A stretch of 59,960 nt of DNA from Fermentimonas sp. (GTDB taxonomy: Bacteria; Bacteroidota; Bacteroidia; Bacteroidales; Dysgonomonadaceae), in assembly GCA_028683355.1 (NCBI GenBank), contig JAQUIZ010000005.1, forward strand, positions 1-59,960. Reading direction: 5' to 3'. A program made the position numbers and the translations under genes. Shown one piece after another: positions 1 through 7,681 of this stretch; within the stretch, counting starts at the first letter, position 1, and each line of letters opens with the position of its first letter. The notes below the pieces were generated by a model. It did no database searches. It was not told where the DNA came from and saw only the letters and a program-made list of their open reading frames with translations.

Positions 1-103
1 GTTTTTTTCTTGCCATAAGGTAAAGATAGATATTTCCATTAAAAAATAGTTGATACAATGTCAAAATTGACAAACTTTTCGTGTTGCCTTTTACTACATT
101 TAA

Positions 104-121
104 GTTAAGTTACTGTTAAAC
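104..121 (+). promoter_or_regulatory. weak candidate Pho box of the phosphate transporter
   Basis: Two TTAA-cored half sites (105-108 and 116-119) sit 11 bp apart within GTTAAGTTACTGTTAAAC, upstream of the pit -7 box. The 11-bp step matches the stronger arrays at 2981-3028 and 7590-7635, but there are only two copies and their distance to the -7 box differs from those arrays. The phosphate transporter downstream makes the reading plausible. Inference. Confidence 0.4.
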
Positions 122-137
122 TACAAGCGAAATGTTT

Positions 138-145
138 TACCTTTG
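138..145 (+). promoter_or_regulatory. -7 promoter box of pit
   Basis: TACCTTTG matches the Bacteroidetes -7 consensus TAnnTTTG. It lies downstream of an upstream in-frame ATG at 132, so transcription should start after that ATG. This places the start codon at 177. Confidence 0.65.
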
Positions 146-176
146 TAGCTGTTATAAAATTAACAAATTTATATCG

Positions 177-2459
177 ATGGATTCAATTTATTTGATTATT
201 GTAATTGTACTGCTTGGTTTGGCAATACTTGACCTGGTTGTTGGAGTTTCAAATGATGCTGTTAATTTTCTAAATTCCAGTATTGGATCTAAAGTAGCAC
301 CTGTAAGAGTAATATTTGCAGTTGCTGCACTGGGAGTTCTTCTAGGGACAATGTTCTCAAGTGGAATGATGGAGATTGCACGAAGCGGGGTTTTCTATCC
401 TGAGAAATTTACATTTCCCTCAATAATGATTCTTTTTCTTGCAGTTATGCTCACTGATGTTTTACTGCTTGATCTATTTAACACCTTTGGATTACCAACA
501 TCAACAACAGTTTCACTTGTTTTCGAACTACTAGGTGCAGCAGTTGCAGTAGCGCTGTTTACTATTTGGACTACAGAAACTGGCGATAACTTGGGAGAAT
601 TCATTAATAGCGGTAAGGCTCTTGCAATTATTAGTGGAATATTTATTTCAATTGCGATTGCTTTTATAGTAGGTTCTATAATTATGTATCTGTCACGCTT
701 GATATTTTCTTTTAAATACAAAAAACCGTTTAAATACCTGGGTGCTCTATGGGGAGGTATTGCACTTACTGCGATAACCTATTTCGCTGTATTTAAAGGT
801 CTTAAAGGAAGTGTCTTAGTAACTGAAGACTTACTTACTTTTCTTGAAAATAATATGGGAGTGGCATTGCTGTATACTCTTTTAGGATGGTCTCTTTTCA
901 TGGCTTTGTTGCAGCATGTTTTCAGAGTTAAGATTCTGAATGTAATTGTCTTGGTTGGTACTGCTGCTCTTGCTATGGCATTTGCAGGAAACGACCTGGT
1001 AAATTTCATCGGGGTATTTATGGCAGGTTTTGATTCATTTCAAATTGCACAATCTGTTGCTGCATCAGGTGGAGATGTAAATACTTTATATATGGGCAGC
1101 TTGTCAGAACCGGTTGTTGCAAATATATACTGGCTGCTTGGTGCCGGAATAATAATGACTCTATCATTATTTCTTTCAAAAAAGTCACGTACTGTTTCTG
1201 AGACTGAAGTCAATCTGGCACGTAAAGGTGAAGGCATTGAGCGCTTTTCATCATCGCCTTTATCTCGTTCAATTGTTAGAGGCAGCCTAAATATCAGTAA
1301 ATCAATAAGCAAAATAACTCCTGCTCCTGTAAAAAGATTTATTGAAAAACAATTTGAACCTGTAGAACTAGATAATAAAGCTTCTTTTGACTTAATAAGA
1401 GCATCTGTTAACCTTACTGTTTCGGCAATGCTTGTTTCTCTTGGCACCTCTCTAAAGTTACCTCTTTCCACTACATTTGTTACTTTTATGGTAGCTATGG
1501 GTACTTCCTTGGCTGACCGTGCTTGGGGAAGAGATAGTGCTGTTTATCGTATAAACGGTGTTCTGACAGTAGTTGCAGGCTGGTTCTTGACCGCTCTTGT
1601 TGCATTTGCAGCTGCAATGCTGGTAGGTCTGTTTCTCATGTGGGGAGGAAAAATTGCTATAGTAATTATGCTGTTGTTAGTTGCTTTTATGCTGTTTAAA
1701 TCGGGCAAACTACACACAAAAAGGAAGTCAAAAGAAGAACAGCAACAACAGGTTTTATCCACTAAAGATCAACTAATTGCATCTTGTAATAAAGATGTAC
1801 ATCTTGTATTGGATAAAACTCTATTCATTCTCAGGAAAGTAATTGACGGACTGAATGATGAAAACAGAAAGTCAGCCCGCAAGGCTATGAATGAAGCACT
1901 GGAATTGTATGAGAAATTTAAAGATAAACGGGATTATGAGGTAGTGCCTACTCTTGAAAGTATTCAAATAAATGCGCTTGATCTCGAACAAGAATATGTT
2001 CAACTAGTTGATTATTCGTATGAACTTACAAAATCATTAAAAGCAATAACTGAATCGACATTTAACTATATAAATAATAATCACTCAGCTTTCTCAAAAG
2101 ATCAGATTGACGATCTAAAGGTGATTTACAATACTCTTACAGATGTTTTCAGTGGTTACACCCAGATGGAGAAATCAGGAGATTACTCTCAGTTTAATAA
2201 GGTTACAAGCCTGCGTGATTTTATACTTGAGCTTAATCCGAAACTAACTAAACGTCAGATAAAAAGAGTAAAAGAAGGACTTTCTAGCACACGTAACAGC
2301 ATTCTTTTCCTGAACTTAGTAAATGAATCTAAAATAGTGACGCTACAATCAGGAAATCTAATGAAATCGCATCGTAATTTCAGAGAGCAGTCATCGAAAC
2401 AATCAGGTACTATGATTGGGTTAAAGGATCTTATTAAGGATGCAACATTAAATTTGTAG
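177..2459 (+). CDS. pit: Pit-family inorganic phosphate transporter with C-terminal cytosolic extension
   Basis: Inner-membrane permease of the PHO4/PiT family, which moves phosphate in symport with a cation. The family's inverted repeat is visible: the first half has GVSNDAVNFLNSSIG near the N-terminus and LPTSTTVSLVFE, the second has GNDLVNF and LPLSTTFVTFMVAMGTS. About ten hydrophobic segments cover residues 5-540. The last roughly 220 residues are hydrophilic and helical, resembling the PhoU-like tail of long Bacteroidetes Pit proteins. The start is placed at 177 (product about 760 residues) because an earlier in-frame ATG at 132 lies within the promoter. The gene stands alone and ends at a strong hairpin. 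Regulation by phosphate is suggested by 11-bp-spaced repeats upstream and by the Pho-box-like neighbours. Confidence 0.92.
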   Translation: MDSIYLIIVIVLLGLAILDLVVGVSNDAVNFLNSSIGSKVAPVRVIFAVAALGVLLGTMFSSGMMEIARSGVFYPEKFTFPSIMILFLAVMLTDVLLLDLFNTFGLPTSTTVSLVFELLGAAVAVALFTIWTTETGDNLGEFINSGKALAIISGIFISIAIAFIVGSIIMYLSRLIFSFKYKKPFKYLGALWGGIALTAITYFAVFKGLKGSVLVTEDLLTFLENNMGVALLYTLLGWSLFMALLQHVFRVKILNVIVLVGTAALAMAFAGNDLVNFIGVFMAGFDSFQIAQSVAASGGDVNTLYMGSLSEPVVANIYWLLGAGIIMTLSLFLSKKSRTVSETEVNLARKGEGIERFSSSPLSRSIVRGSLNISKSISKITPAPVKRFIEKQFEPVELDNKASFDLIRASVNLTVSAMLVSLGTSLKLPLSTTFVTFMVAMGTSLADRAWGRDSAVYRINGVLTVVAGWFLTALVAFAAAMLVGLFLMWGGKIAIVIMLLLVAFMLFKSGKLHTKRKSKEEQQQQVLSTKDQLIASCNKDVHLVLDKTLFILRKVIDGLNDENRKSARKAMNEALELYEKFKDKRDYEVVPTLESIQINALDLEQEYVQLVDYSYELTKSLKAITESTFNYINNNHSAFSKDQIDDLKVIYNTLTDVFSGYTQMEKSGDYSQFNKVTSLRDFILELNPKLTKRQIKRVKEGLSSTRNSILFLNLVNESKIVTLQSGNLMKSHRNFREQSSKQSGTMIGLKDLIKDATLNL

Positions 2460-2487
2460 AGAACAAACAGATTTAATTTTATATGGC

Positions 2488-2525
2488 AAATAGCCCCATC
2501 TGCAAGAACAGAAGGGGCTATTTTA
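2488..2525 (+). terminator. intrinsic terminator of pit
   Basis: Hairpin with AAATAGCCCC (2488-2497) pairing GGGGCTATTT (2514-2523) and an inner TCTG/CAGA pairing, followed by a T-rich stretch. It lies 28 nt after the pit stop codon, between convergent genes. Confidence 0.85.
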
Positions 2526-2563
2526 TTTCAAGAGAATTACTTCAGATATAAGTTGAGAAATTA

Positions 2564-2926
2564 TTATTTTTGAAGTAAACCGATGTTCAGATTCTGATTT
2601 CCATGAAGATTAACTTCCAATAAAACAGGCTCGTAAGAAATCAATTCTACAACCATTTGATATTTTCCTGGAGTTACATCATTTATAGAAAAATTACCAT
2701 CTAAATCAGAGTAATATTTCTTGCCATCTACTAATATTGTTGCACCTGCAAGTGTTTCTTTATTCTTTTCATCTACAACAGATCCCGTAAGCTGTAACAC
2801 GTTCACATTTTCGATAAGGGCAACCGATTCGTTATCCATTACTTTTTTGTTGTTGCTTTTATCTGTTTCTGCAAATGCAGTAACTGAAATCAACAAAGAT
2901 GCTGCAAGAACTAAAATAGATTTCAT
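2564..2926 (-). CDS. small secreted carboxypeptidase-regulatory-like domain protein
   Basis: A protein of about 120 residues with an N-terminal signal peptide (MKSILVLAASLLISVTAFA) and one CarboxypepD_reg-like beta-sandwich domain (motifs LTGSVVDEKNKETLAGATILVDG and SDLDGNFSINDVTPGKY). This domain usually sits at the N-terminus of TonB-dependent receptors; here it stands alone, so the protein is exported but not itself a transporter. The start at 2926 is preferred over an ATG five codons upstream because the signal peptide begins there. Upstream lie a -7 box and an 11-bp-phased TGTTA array like that of the TonB receptor at 4840-7548, so the two are probably co-regulated. Exact function unknown. 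Confidence 0.75.
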   Translation of the reverse strand: MKSILVLAASLLISVTAFAETDKSNNKKVMDNESVALIENVNVLQLTGSVVDEKNKETLAGATILVDGKKYYSDLDGNFSINDVTPGKYQMVVELISYEPVLLEVNLHGNQNLNIGLLQK

Positions 2927-2961
2927 ATGATTATTATTCATTTATATTCGTTTAACTGACA

Positions 2962-2969
2962 CAAAGGTA
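2962..2969 (-). promoter_or_regulatory. -7 promoter box of the small carboxypeptidase-regulatory protein
   Basis: Minus-strand TACCTTTG (plus strand CAAAGGTA), a perfect TAnnTTTG match about 36 nt upstream of the start codon at 2926. Confidence 0.7.
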
Positions 2970-2980
2970 GGTACATAATC

Positions 2981-3028
2981 GTGAAATACCTGTTACGTTT
3001 TAATGAAGTTTTTGTTAAGTTCTTGTTA
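2981..3028 (-). promoter_or_regulatory. candidate Pho box: 11-bp-phased direct repeats
   Basis: On the plus strand GTTA occurs at 2992, 3014 and 3025, with degenerate copies at 2981 (GTGA) and 3003 (ATGA), so all five fall on an exact 11-bp grid. In the direction of the gene these read GTAACA/CTTAACA. The array starts 12 bp upstream of the -7 box, where a PhoB/PhoP-type activator would bind. Positions are seen directly; assignment to a Pho regulator is inference. Confidence 0.65.
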
Positions 3029-3045
3029 CATTAATTATATTGAAT

Positions 3046-3531
3046 TTAATATTTTTTCTCACCAATAAGCTCTCCGTTCTCATCCCACATACGCCAGATG
3101 CCTGTTTTTTCACCATCGTAGTAACTCATCTCATATCTTTGGGTTCCCAGTTCGTCCCAGATTCGCCAAATGCCATGTTTTTTCCCATTACGATATTCGG
3201 CTTCCGAGATAAGCTGACCGGATACATCATAAGAACGCCAGATTCCGTGCAGTTTGCCATCTTTGTAAGATCTGACTTCCTGTGGCTTTCTGTTCTCATA
3301 ATATACAATGTAAGGACCTTCAATCAGTCCGTTCTTTATCTGCATTTCAAGCTTCAATGTATTATTATCATAATACTCACGGTAGTCACCTGTAAAAAGC
3401 TCTGTCTGATTCCTGTCACGATAATATATACCATCTGTTTGATATATCTGGGAGGCTCTCTGAGGCTCCTGTGCAAATAATATCACTACCACTGAAAGCA
3501 GGAAAACTATTGTACTCAATTTCTTATTCAT
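3046..3531 (-). CDS. YwqK-family MORN-repeat secreted protein
   Basis: About 161 residues with a signal peptide (NKKLSTIVFLLSVVVILFA) and a C-terminal run of at least three tandem repeats of about 23 residues with the signature GKxxGIWRxxDExG (KLHGIWRSYD, KKHGIWRIWDE, EKTGIWRMWDE). This is the MORN_2/YwqK repeat, labelled as toxin-antitoxin YwqK in many genomes though most members have no shown antitoxin role, and no toxin partner is adjacent here. The start at 3531 is preferred over an upstream in-frame ATG at 3558, because the -7 box at 3563-3570 would start transcription close to 3556. It is probably a periplasmic or surface protein of unknown role. Confidence 0.7.
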   Translation of the reverse strand: MNKKLSTIVFLLSVVVILFAQEPQRASQIYQTDGIYYRDRNQTELFTGDYREYYDNNTLKLEMQIKNGLIEGPYIVYYENRKPQEVRSYKDGKLHGIWRSYDVSGQLISEAEYRNGKKHGIWRIWDELGTQRYEMSYYDGEKTGIWRMWDENGELIGEKKY

Positions 3532-3562
3532 AAGATCATCAGTTAAAATTAAACGCACTTAA

Positions 3563-3570
3563 CAAAAATA
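3563..3570 (-). promoter_or_regulatory. -7 promoter box of the YwqK-like gene
   Basis: Minus-strand TATTTTTG (plus strand CAAAAATA) matches TAnnTTTG. It lies about 32 nt upstream of the start codon at 3531 and argues against the longer start. Confidence 0.55.
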
Positions 3571-3573
3571 GTG

Positions 3574-3609
3574 AAAAAAGTGCCCAAAAATTTAATCTGG
3601 ACACTTTTT
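3574..3609 (-). terminator. intrinsic terminator after the TonB receptor-lipoprotein pair
   Basis: On the minus strand AAAAAGTGTCC pairs with GGGCACTTTTTT across a roughly 14-nt loop, and the 3' arm ends in a T run. It lies about 30 nt after the stop codon of the lipoprotein gene. Confidence 0.7.
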
Positions 3610-3639
3610 CAAATTATTATTTAGTACGAGTGAATAAAA

Positions 3640-4791
3640 TTAGAATTCGTAGCCGGTCCAGCTGAATATACCTGTTGCACAACCTGTGTTTGCTTCTTCC
3701 TCAGTTACAGTAGCTGTACCATTCAGTTTTACTCCTGATAACGGAGTAGATAGCTTATTAGTAATGCTGATTGTTGTTGCAGCATCACCTGCTCCTTTAC
3801 CATCATTAACATCGATAAGGTCTTTTGCCTGACCCCGACCGATAACCAATGCATTTTCGATTGTAGCTTTAGCACCACGGCGAACTTTAATTACGTCGTG
3901 CATATAGTTGCCTTCTGCGGTGCTTGGAGCAAGGCGTAGATCAATAGTCATATTCTTAACAGTGAAATCAGACTGTCCGGTTTGATCAGGATTATTACCA
4001 TCCAGGTTCCCGTCAGCCTCAATACCACGAGGATCTGATTCAGAACTCACGTAACCTGTTTGCCAGATACCATAAGCATTTTCAAGAGTTCCGTTGTAAC
4101 CTTGTGTAAAGTCGAACATATCATCATCAGGATCTACTGCCAGAAGGTTCTTAACACTTACTGAACCACCAAAGAATTCAACAGCATCGTCTGCACCATA
4201 AGGAATAAATAAATTTTCTATTTTTGTGCCGTTTCCTACACCGTTAAGAGTAAGACCATTATGCTCTACATCAGCGTCAGAGCGTGCACCTGTATATTCA
4301 AGTTTCAAGTAAGTAATTGAACCTGAGTTGTCACTAACGTTGGATCCACCATATTTGTGATCAGCATTAATTTCAGTAGTTCCTTCTGTACCACCTGAAA
4401 GAGGTGCTTTACCATTAATGATAAGTCCACCCCAGTGACCTTGTACAGCATTTTCTTTATTAGCTGTAATAGTAACAGGAGAAGTTGCAGTACCATTAAT
4501 ATTAATTTTTCCGCCTCTAAGTACAAGAATATACTTGTCAAATCCTTGTTCTGCCTTTATTACTGTACCAGCAGGTATATTTAATGTGCCGCCATCGGCA
4601 ACTATAACCGGTCCGGTTAATAAATATTCAACAGTTGCATCAAGATTTCTAACCTCTGCAATTGTACCTATTAATTCTTTGTCCTCTTCTTCAGGAACAT
4701 TTTCTTCTTTCGTACTGTCATCACATGACGTTAACACTAGCGGTGTCATCATCAATGCAAACATTAAAAAACCAAATAAAACTTTTTTCAT
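3640..4791 (-). CDS. surface or periplasmic lipoprotein, beta-helix-like, partner of a TonB receptor
   Basis: A 383-residue lipoprotein: signal peptide followed by the lipobox VLTSC (Cys about residue 23) and an acidic linker (STKEENVPEEEDKE). The body is rich in Gly, Asn, Thr and short beta repeats (GGTLNIPAGTVIKAE, HWGGLIINGKAP, NGLTLNGVGNGTKIENLFI), consistent with a right-handed parallel beta-helix and a DPDDD acidic patch that could bind metal. It follows the TonB receptor gene by 48 bp on the same strand and ends at a hairpin, so the two form a transcription unit. It is not a SusD protein. The operon promoter carries Pho-box-like repeats, so a role in capturing phosphate or a phosphorylated compound is inferred but not shown. 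Confidence 0.7.
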   Translation of the reverse strand: MKKVLFGFLMFALMMTPLVLTSCDDSTKEENVPEEEDKELIGTIAEVRNLDATVEYLLTGPVIVADGGTLNIPAGTVIKAEQGFDKYILVLRGGKININGTATSPVTITANKENAVQGHWGGLIINGKAPLSGGTEGTTEINADHKYGGSNVSDNSGSITYLKLEYTGARSDADVEHNGLTLNGVGNGTKIENLFIPYGADDAVEFFGGSVSVKNLLAVDPDDDMFDFTQGYNGTLENAYGIWQTGYVSSESDPRGIEADGNLDGNNPDQTGQSDFTVKNMTIDLRLAPSTAEGNYMHDVIKVRRGAKATIENALVIGRGQAKDLIDVNDGKGAGDAATTISITNKLSTPLSGVKLNGTATVTEEEANTGCATGIFSWTGYEF

Positions 4792-4839
4792 CTTGTTGAT
4801 AATTAATTGAATAATTAGTATTATTTTCTGTCTGTATTA

Positions 4840-7548
4840 TTAAAATTCGAAACTTATTCCAAGGCTGATATTTTGACCTTTCTTGAATTCATTAAGAATT
4901 ACTTTATCGCTGGAAACACTGCTTTCCCTTGATAACCTGTAAGGTGAATTCAACAGATTAGATGCGCCAAGCTTAAGGGATAGCTGTCTGTTTAAACTAT
5001 ACGTAGCGGCGAAATCCATTGTTGGAATGCCCTCTTCAACAATATCTTTAAAACCTGCTGCACCAACTGTATGTATTCGGTCACTGAAATAATTGAAGAT
5101 CAGTGAAGCAACAAAGCTTTTATCGCCTTGAGTGTAGTGATAAGAGATATCAGTATTTGCAAGAAAAGGAGATGCACCTTCAAGTCCACTGTTCCTTTGT
5201 TCAGTATTAAGAATATCAAGCAGCACATCTGTATGAATATATGATGCATTCAAACCAACCGATAGCCTGTTCATGCGTTCACGTTGATTATCATAACGGT
5301 TGAAAATATTCTTTCTTAATTCGAATTCAATACCTCCTACAACCGCATGATCGCTGATATTGTCATAAGTTAGCAATCCTGCTGAATTTGCCTGATCTAC
5401 TCGTCCAATTGGTCTTTCTATATATTTATAGAATCCGGTAACGGAGAGTAGTTCACCCGGACTCAAATAATAATCCCACTTCAGATCAATATTGTAATTG
5501 TCTGATGGTTTGATATTTGGGTTACCCTGGCTGGCAAACGATATATTTACATACTGATATGGAGAAATCTCTTTTGATTGTGGCAAAGTATATGTTTTAC
5601 TTGTACCCAGGCGTAAACTGTTTTTATCGTTCAAATCATATTTAAGGTTTAGGCTTGGAAGAAAGTAGTCAGTATTTATTGTTACTTCTCCGGGAGTAGT
5701 ATGAGCAACATCATAAGCTACAGATAGATCTACCTTATCCATTCTTAGACCAATGTTTGCTGTCAGGTTTTGTGCAAGCTGATAGGAAGCCTCTCCATAA
5801 AATGAATGGATCTTTTTTGATACATCGTAAGAGTTCGTTCTTCCGGTAGTCATACTAAGTGTGCCATCTTTGAGGCTACTTTCATACAAATAGTCAAGAG
5901 AAAGGCCATCCATTGAAAATGCAGGCATGCCAAGAGGACTGAAATTATATTCTACAGCTTCAAAATCGTCATTAACGAAACGGGCAGTATAACCGATAGA
6001 AATATTGGAATTTTCAGAACCATATCGGTCGACCAGACTATATGTTAATGCAACTTTTGGATTAATATCTCTGTTTTTTAGCTCTGAAAAGAATCTTTTA
6101 TTCCTATTACTTCTTGTAAGATTGTAAGTATTACCTTCTGCAAGCGAAAAATAGTTTTCACGACGGTCAGGCTCAAGTCCTTTTACTGTATTATAAGAAA
6201 TTCCGGCATCCAGTCTAAGCGAATTTGTTAAAAGCCAATCTGTCGAAAGTTGATTTACGATAAGGAGGTTATCGTTAGTCTGCTGCCTGATTGCAATACC
6301 CACGTCGTTAAGAGCTCCCTGATGACGCTCAGAGTTGAGTCCGCTGTATTTACCTACTGACTGGTCATTTGCATGAATCAGCATAAAATTATAATGAAGA
6401 TTGTGCTTTTTGTTTATGCCGAACATCAAATTACCCAAAAGGAGCTGATTTGTATTCTGGGAATACTTATCTCCATTTTGATCTTGCCAGATATTCCCGA
6501 TTGTATTAGCGTTGCGTACAATTTCCTCTGTATAGGAGTAGTCTGTACTATGAGAAGCTACGCCATAAAACGAAAGAGGATTATTTCTTTTACCCAATTT
6601 GAAAGATTTACCTCCGGATAAACCGTAACTATGATTCATTGGAAGAGAAACTTCCCCCGGATCAAGACTATTAGGGAAATCAAATATATTGTCAAAAGGC
6701 CTATTGCTGTTTGCAAAACCAAAATAATCTGAACCTTCCTGTTTAAGAAAATCTTTCCCTACGGCTGCACTGTTTAAACCTCCCGAAAGATCAACTACAA
6801 GTTCGTAATCATTTAACAGCTCTTTTGATGATATATCAATTACAGCGCCTCCTACATCAGAATAGCTACTTCCACTGAAAACCTTGTTTACACCAATATT
6901 CTGAATAATATCAGTACCAAAAAACTCAAGTGCAATGTTTTTGTATTCAGGATCTTCTGATGGAATAGGAAATCCATTAAGCAGGGTAGCATTATATCGG
7001 TCTCCAAGACCTCTTACAAATACATTTTTAACCCCTTCCTGACGTGAAATACCGGATATCTGAGCAACAGCTGCCTGTGCATCACCAATACCCTTACGCG
7101 AAAGCTCACGTGAACCTACAGCCTGAGTTGAAACCAGTGCCTGGCGCTGCTCCATCAGAAGAATATTCTCACTTTCACGATTCACACGTGCTACAATTTC
7201 TACCTCCTGAAGAGTAATATCATCAGAAGACATCTCGAAATCGAGAACTGTTTCACTATTACTTTCTACTACAACACCGTTATGGGTTTGCTGGTTATAA
7301 GAAACATAAGAAACTATAAGAGTGTGAGTTCCTGTTGCAACGTTCTGAATTAGATAATTACCATCTAAGTCGGCTGCAGCTCCGTTTGTTGTTCCCTCTA
7401 CCAGCACCGATGCACCAATTAGCGGTTCATTGGTTTTAGCGTCAGATATTTTTCCTTTTATTATACCTGTCTGTGATAATGCAGTAAATGAAATAACAAG
7501 TAAAAACAATAATACGGACAGTTTTGAAATTACAAATCTATGTGCCAC
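4840..7548 (-). CDS. TonB-dependent outer-membrane receptor with N-terminal carboxypeptidase-regulatory domain
   Basis: A 902-residue receptor: signal peptide (residues 1-25), CarboxypepD_reg-like domain (about 28-115, IKGKISDAKTNEPLIGASV), plug domain (about 130-240, including VKNVFVRGLGDRYNATLLNG and DVGGAVIDISSKE) and a long beta-barrel ending in phenylalanine (LGISFEF), as expected for an outer-membrane protein. It uses TonB/ExbBD energy to import a bound ligand. No SusD gene is next to it; its partner is the lipoprotein just downstream. The promoter has four perfectly phased GTTA repeats, so phosphate-starvation control is likely. The substrate cannot be read from sequence; phosphate esters or phosphate complexes are candidates by context only. 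Confidence 0.9.
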   Translation of the reverse strand: MAHRFVISKLSVLLFLLVISFTALSQTGIIKGKISDAKTNEPLIGASVLVEGTTNGAAADLDGNYLIQNVATGTHTLIVSYVSYNQQTHNGVVVESNSETVLDFEMSSDDITLQEVEIVARVNRESENILLMEQRQALVSTQAVGSRELSRKGIGDAQAAVAQISGISRQEGVKNVFVRGLGDRYNATLLNGFPIPSEDPEYKNIALEFFGTDIIQNIGVNKVFSGSSYSDVGGAVIDISSKELLNDYELVVDLSGGLNSAAVGKDFLKQEGSDYFGFANSNRPFDNIFDFPNSLDPGEVSLPMNHSYGLSGGKSFKLGKRNNPLSFYGVASHSTDYSYTEEIVRNANTIGNIWQDQNGDKYSQNTNQLLLGNLMFGINKKHNLHYNFMLIHANDQSVGKYSGLNSERHQGALNDVGIAIRQQTNDNLLIVNQLSTDWLLTNSLRLDAGISYNTVKGLEPDRRENYFSLAEGNTYNLTRSNRNKRFFSELKNRDINPKVALTYSLVDRYGSENSNISIGYTARFVNDDFEAVEYNFSPLGMPAFSMDGLSLDYLYESSLKDGTLSMTTGRTNSYDVSKKIHSFYGEASYQLAQNLTANIGLRMDKVDLSVAYDVAHTTPGEVTINTDYFLPSLNLKYDLNDKNSLRLGTSKTYTLPQSKEISPYQYVNISFASQGNPNIKPSDNYNIDLKWDYYLSPGELLSVTGFYKYIERPIGRVDQANSAGLLTYDNISDHAVVGGIEFELRKNIFNRYDNQRERMNRLSVGLNASYIHTDVLLDILNTEQRNSGLEGASPFLANTDISYHYTQGDKSFVASLIFNYFSDRIHTVGAAGFKDIVEEGIPTMDFAATYSLNRQLSLKLGASNLLNSPYRLSRESSVSSDKVILNEFKKGQNISLGISFEF

Positions 7549-7580
7549 AAAATAAATATTAATAGTATTTTTTTACGGCA

Positions 7581-7588
7581 CAAAGTTC
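7581..7588 (-). promoter_or_regulatory. -7 promoter box of the TonB receptor operon
   Basis: Minus-strand GAACTTTG, an imperfect match to TAnnTTTG (first two bases differ), about 33 nt upstream of the start codon. A weak -7 box fits a promoter that depends on an activator bound to the adjacent repeats. Confidence 0.45.
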
Positions 7589-7589
7589 T

Positions 7590-7635
7590 GTTATAAATGT
7601 TACAGACCTGTTAAGCTACAGTTACGTTATTGTTA
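7590..7635 (-). promoter_or_regulatory. candidate Pho box: four repeats at exact 11-bp spacing
   Basis: On the plus strand GTTA starts at 7599, 7610, 7621 and 7632, exactly 11 bp apart, three of them within TGTTA(A/C); a further GTTA at 7590 is off the grid. In the gene's direction the units read CTTAACA or GTAAC, resembling the TTAACA repeats bound by PhoP in Bacillus. The first unit is 11 bp upstream of the -7 box, nearly the same register as at 2981-3028. Repeat positions are seen directly; the regulator is inferred. Confidence 0.75.
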
Positions 7636-7645
7636 AGATTTAAGT

Positions 7646-7675
7646 CAAAAAAAAACGGAGCGTCTGCTCCGTTTT
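7646..7675 (-). terminator. intrinsic terminator of the DEAD-box helicase gene
   Basis: AAAACGGAGC (7652-7661) pairs with GCTCCGTTTT (7666-7675) across a GTCT loop. On the minus strand it is followed by a run of T. It sits 7 nt beyond the helicase stop codon. Confidence 0.9.
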
Positions 7676-7681
7676 GCTAGA

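Noticed and set aside
132-176. Longer N-terminus for the phosphate transporter starting at 132
   Set aside because: The -7 box TACCTTTG at 138-145 lies inside this stretch, so the mRNA should start downstream; the family's first membrane segment begins right after 177.
3046-3531. Toxin-antitoxin module based on the YwqK label
   Set aside because: There is no toxin gene next to it, and the protein has a signal peptide, so a cytoplasmic antitoxin role is unlikely.
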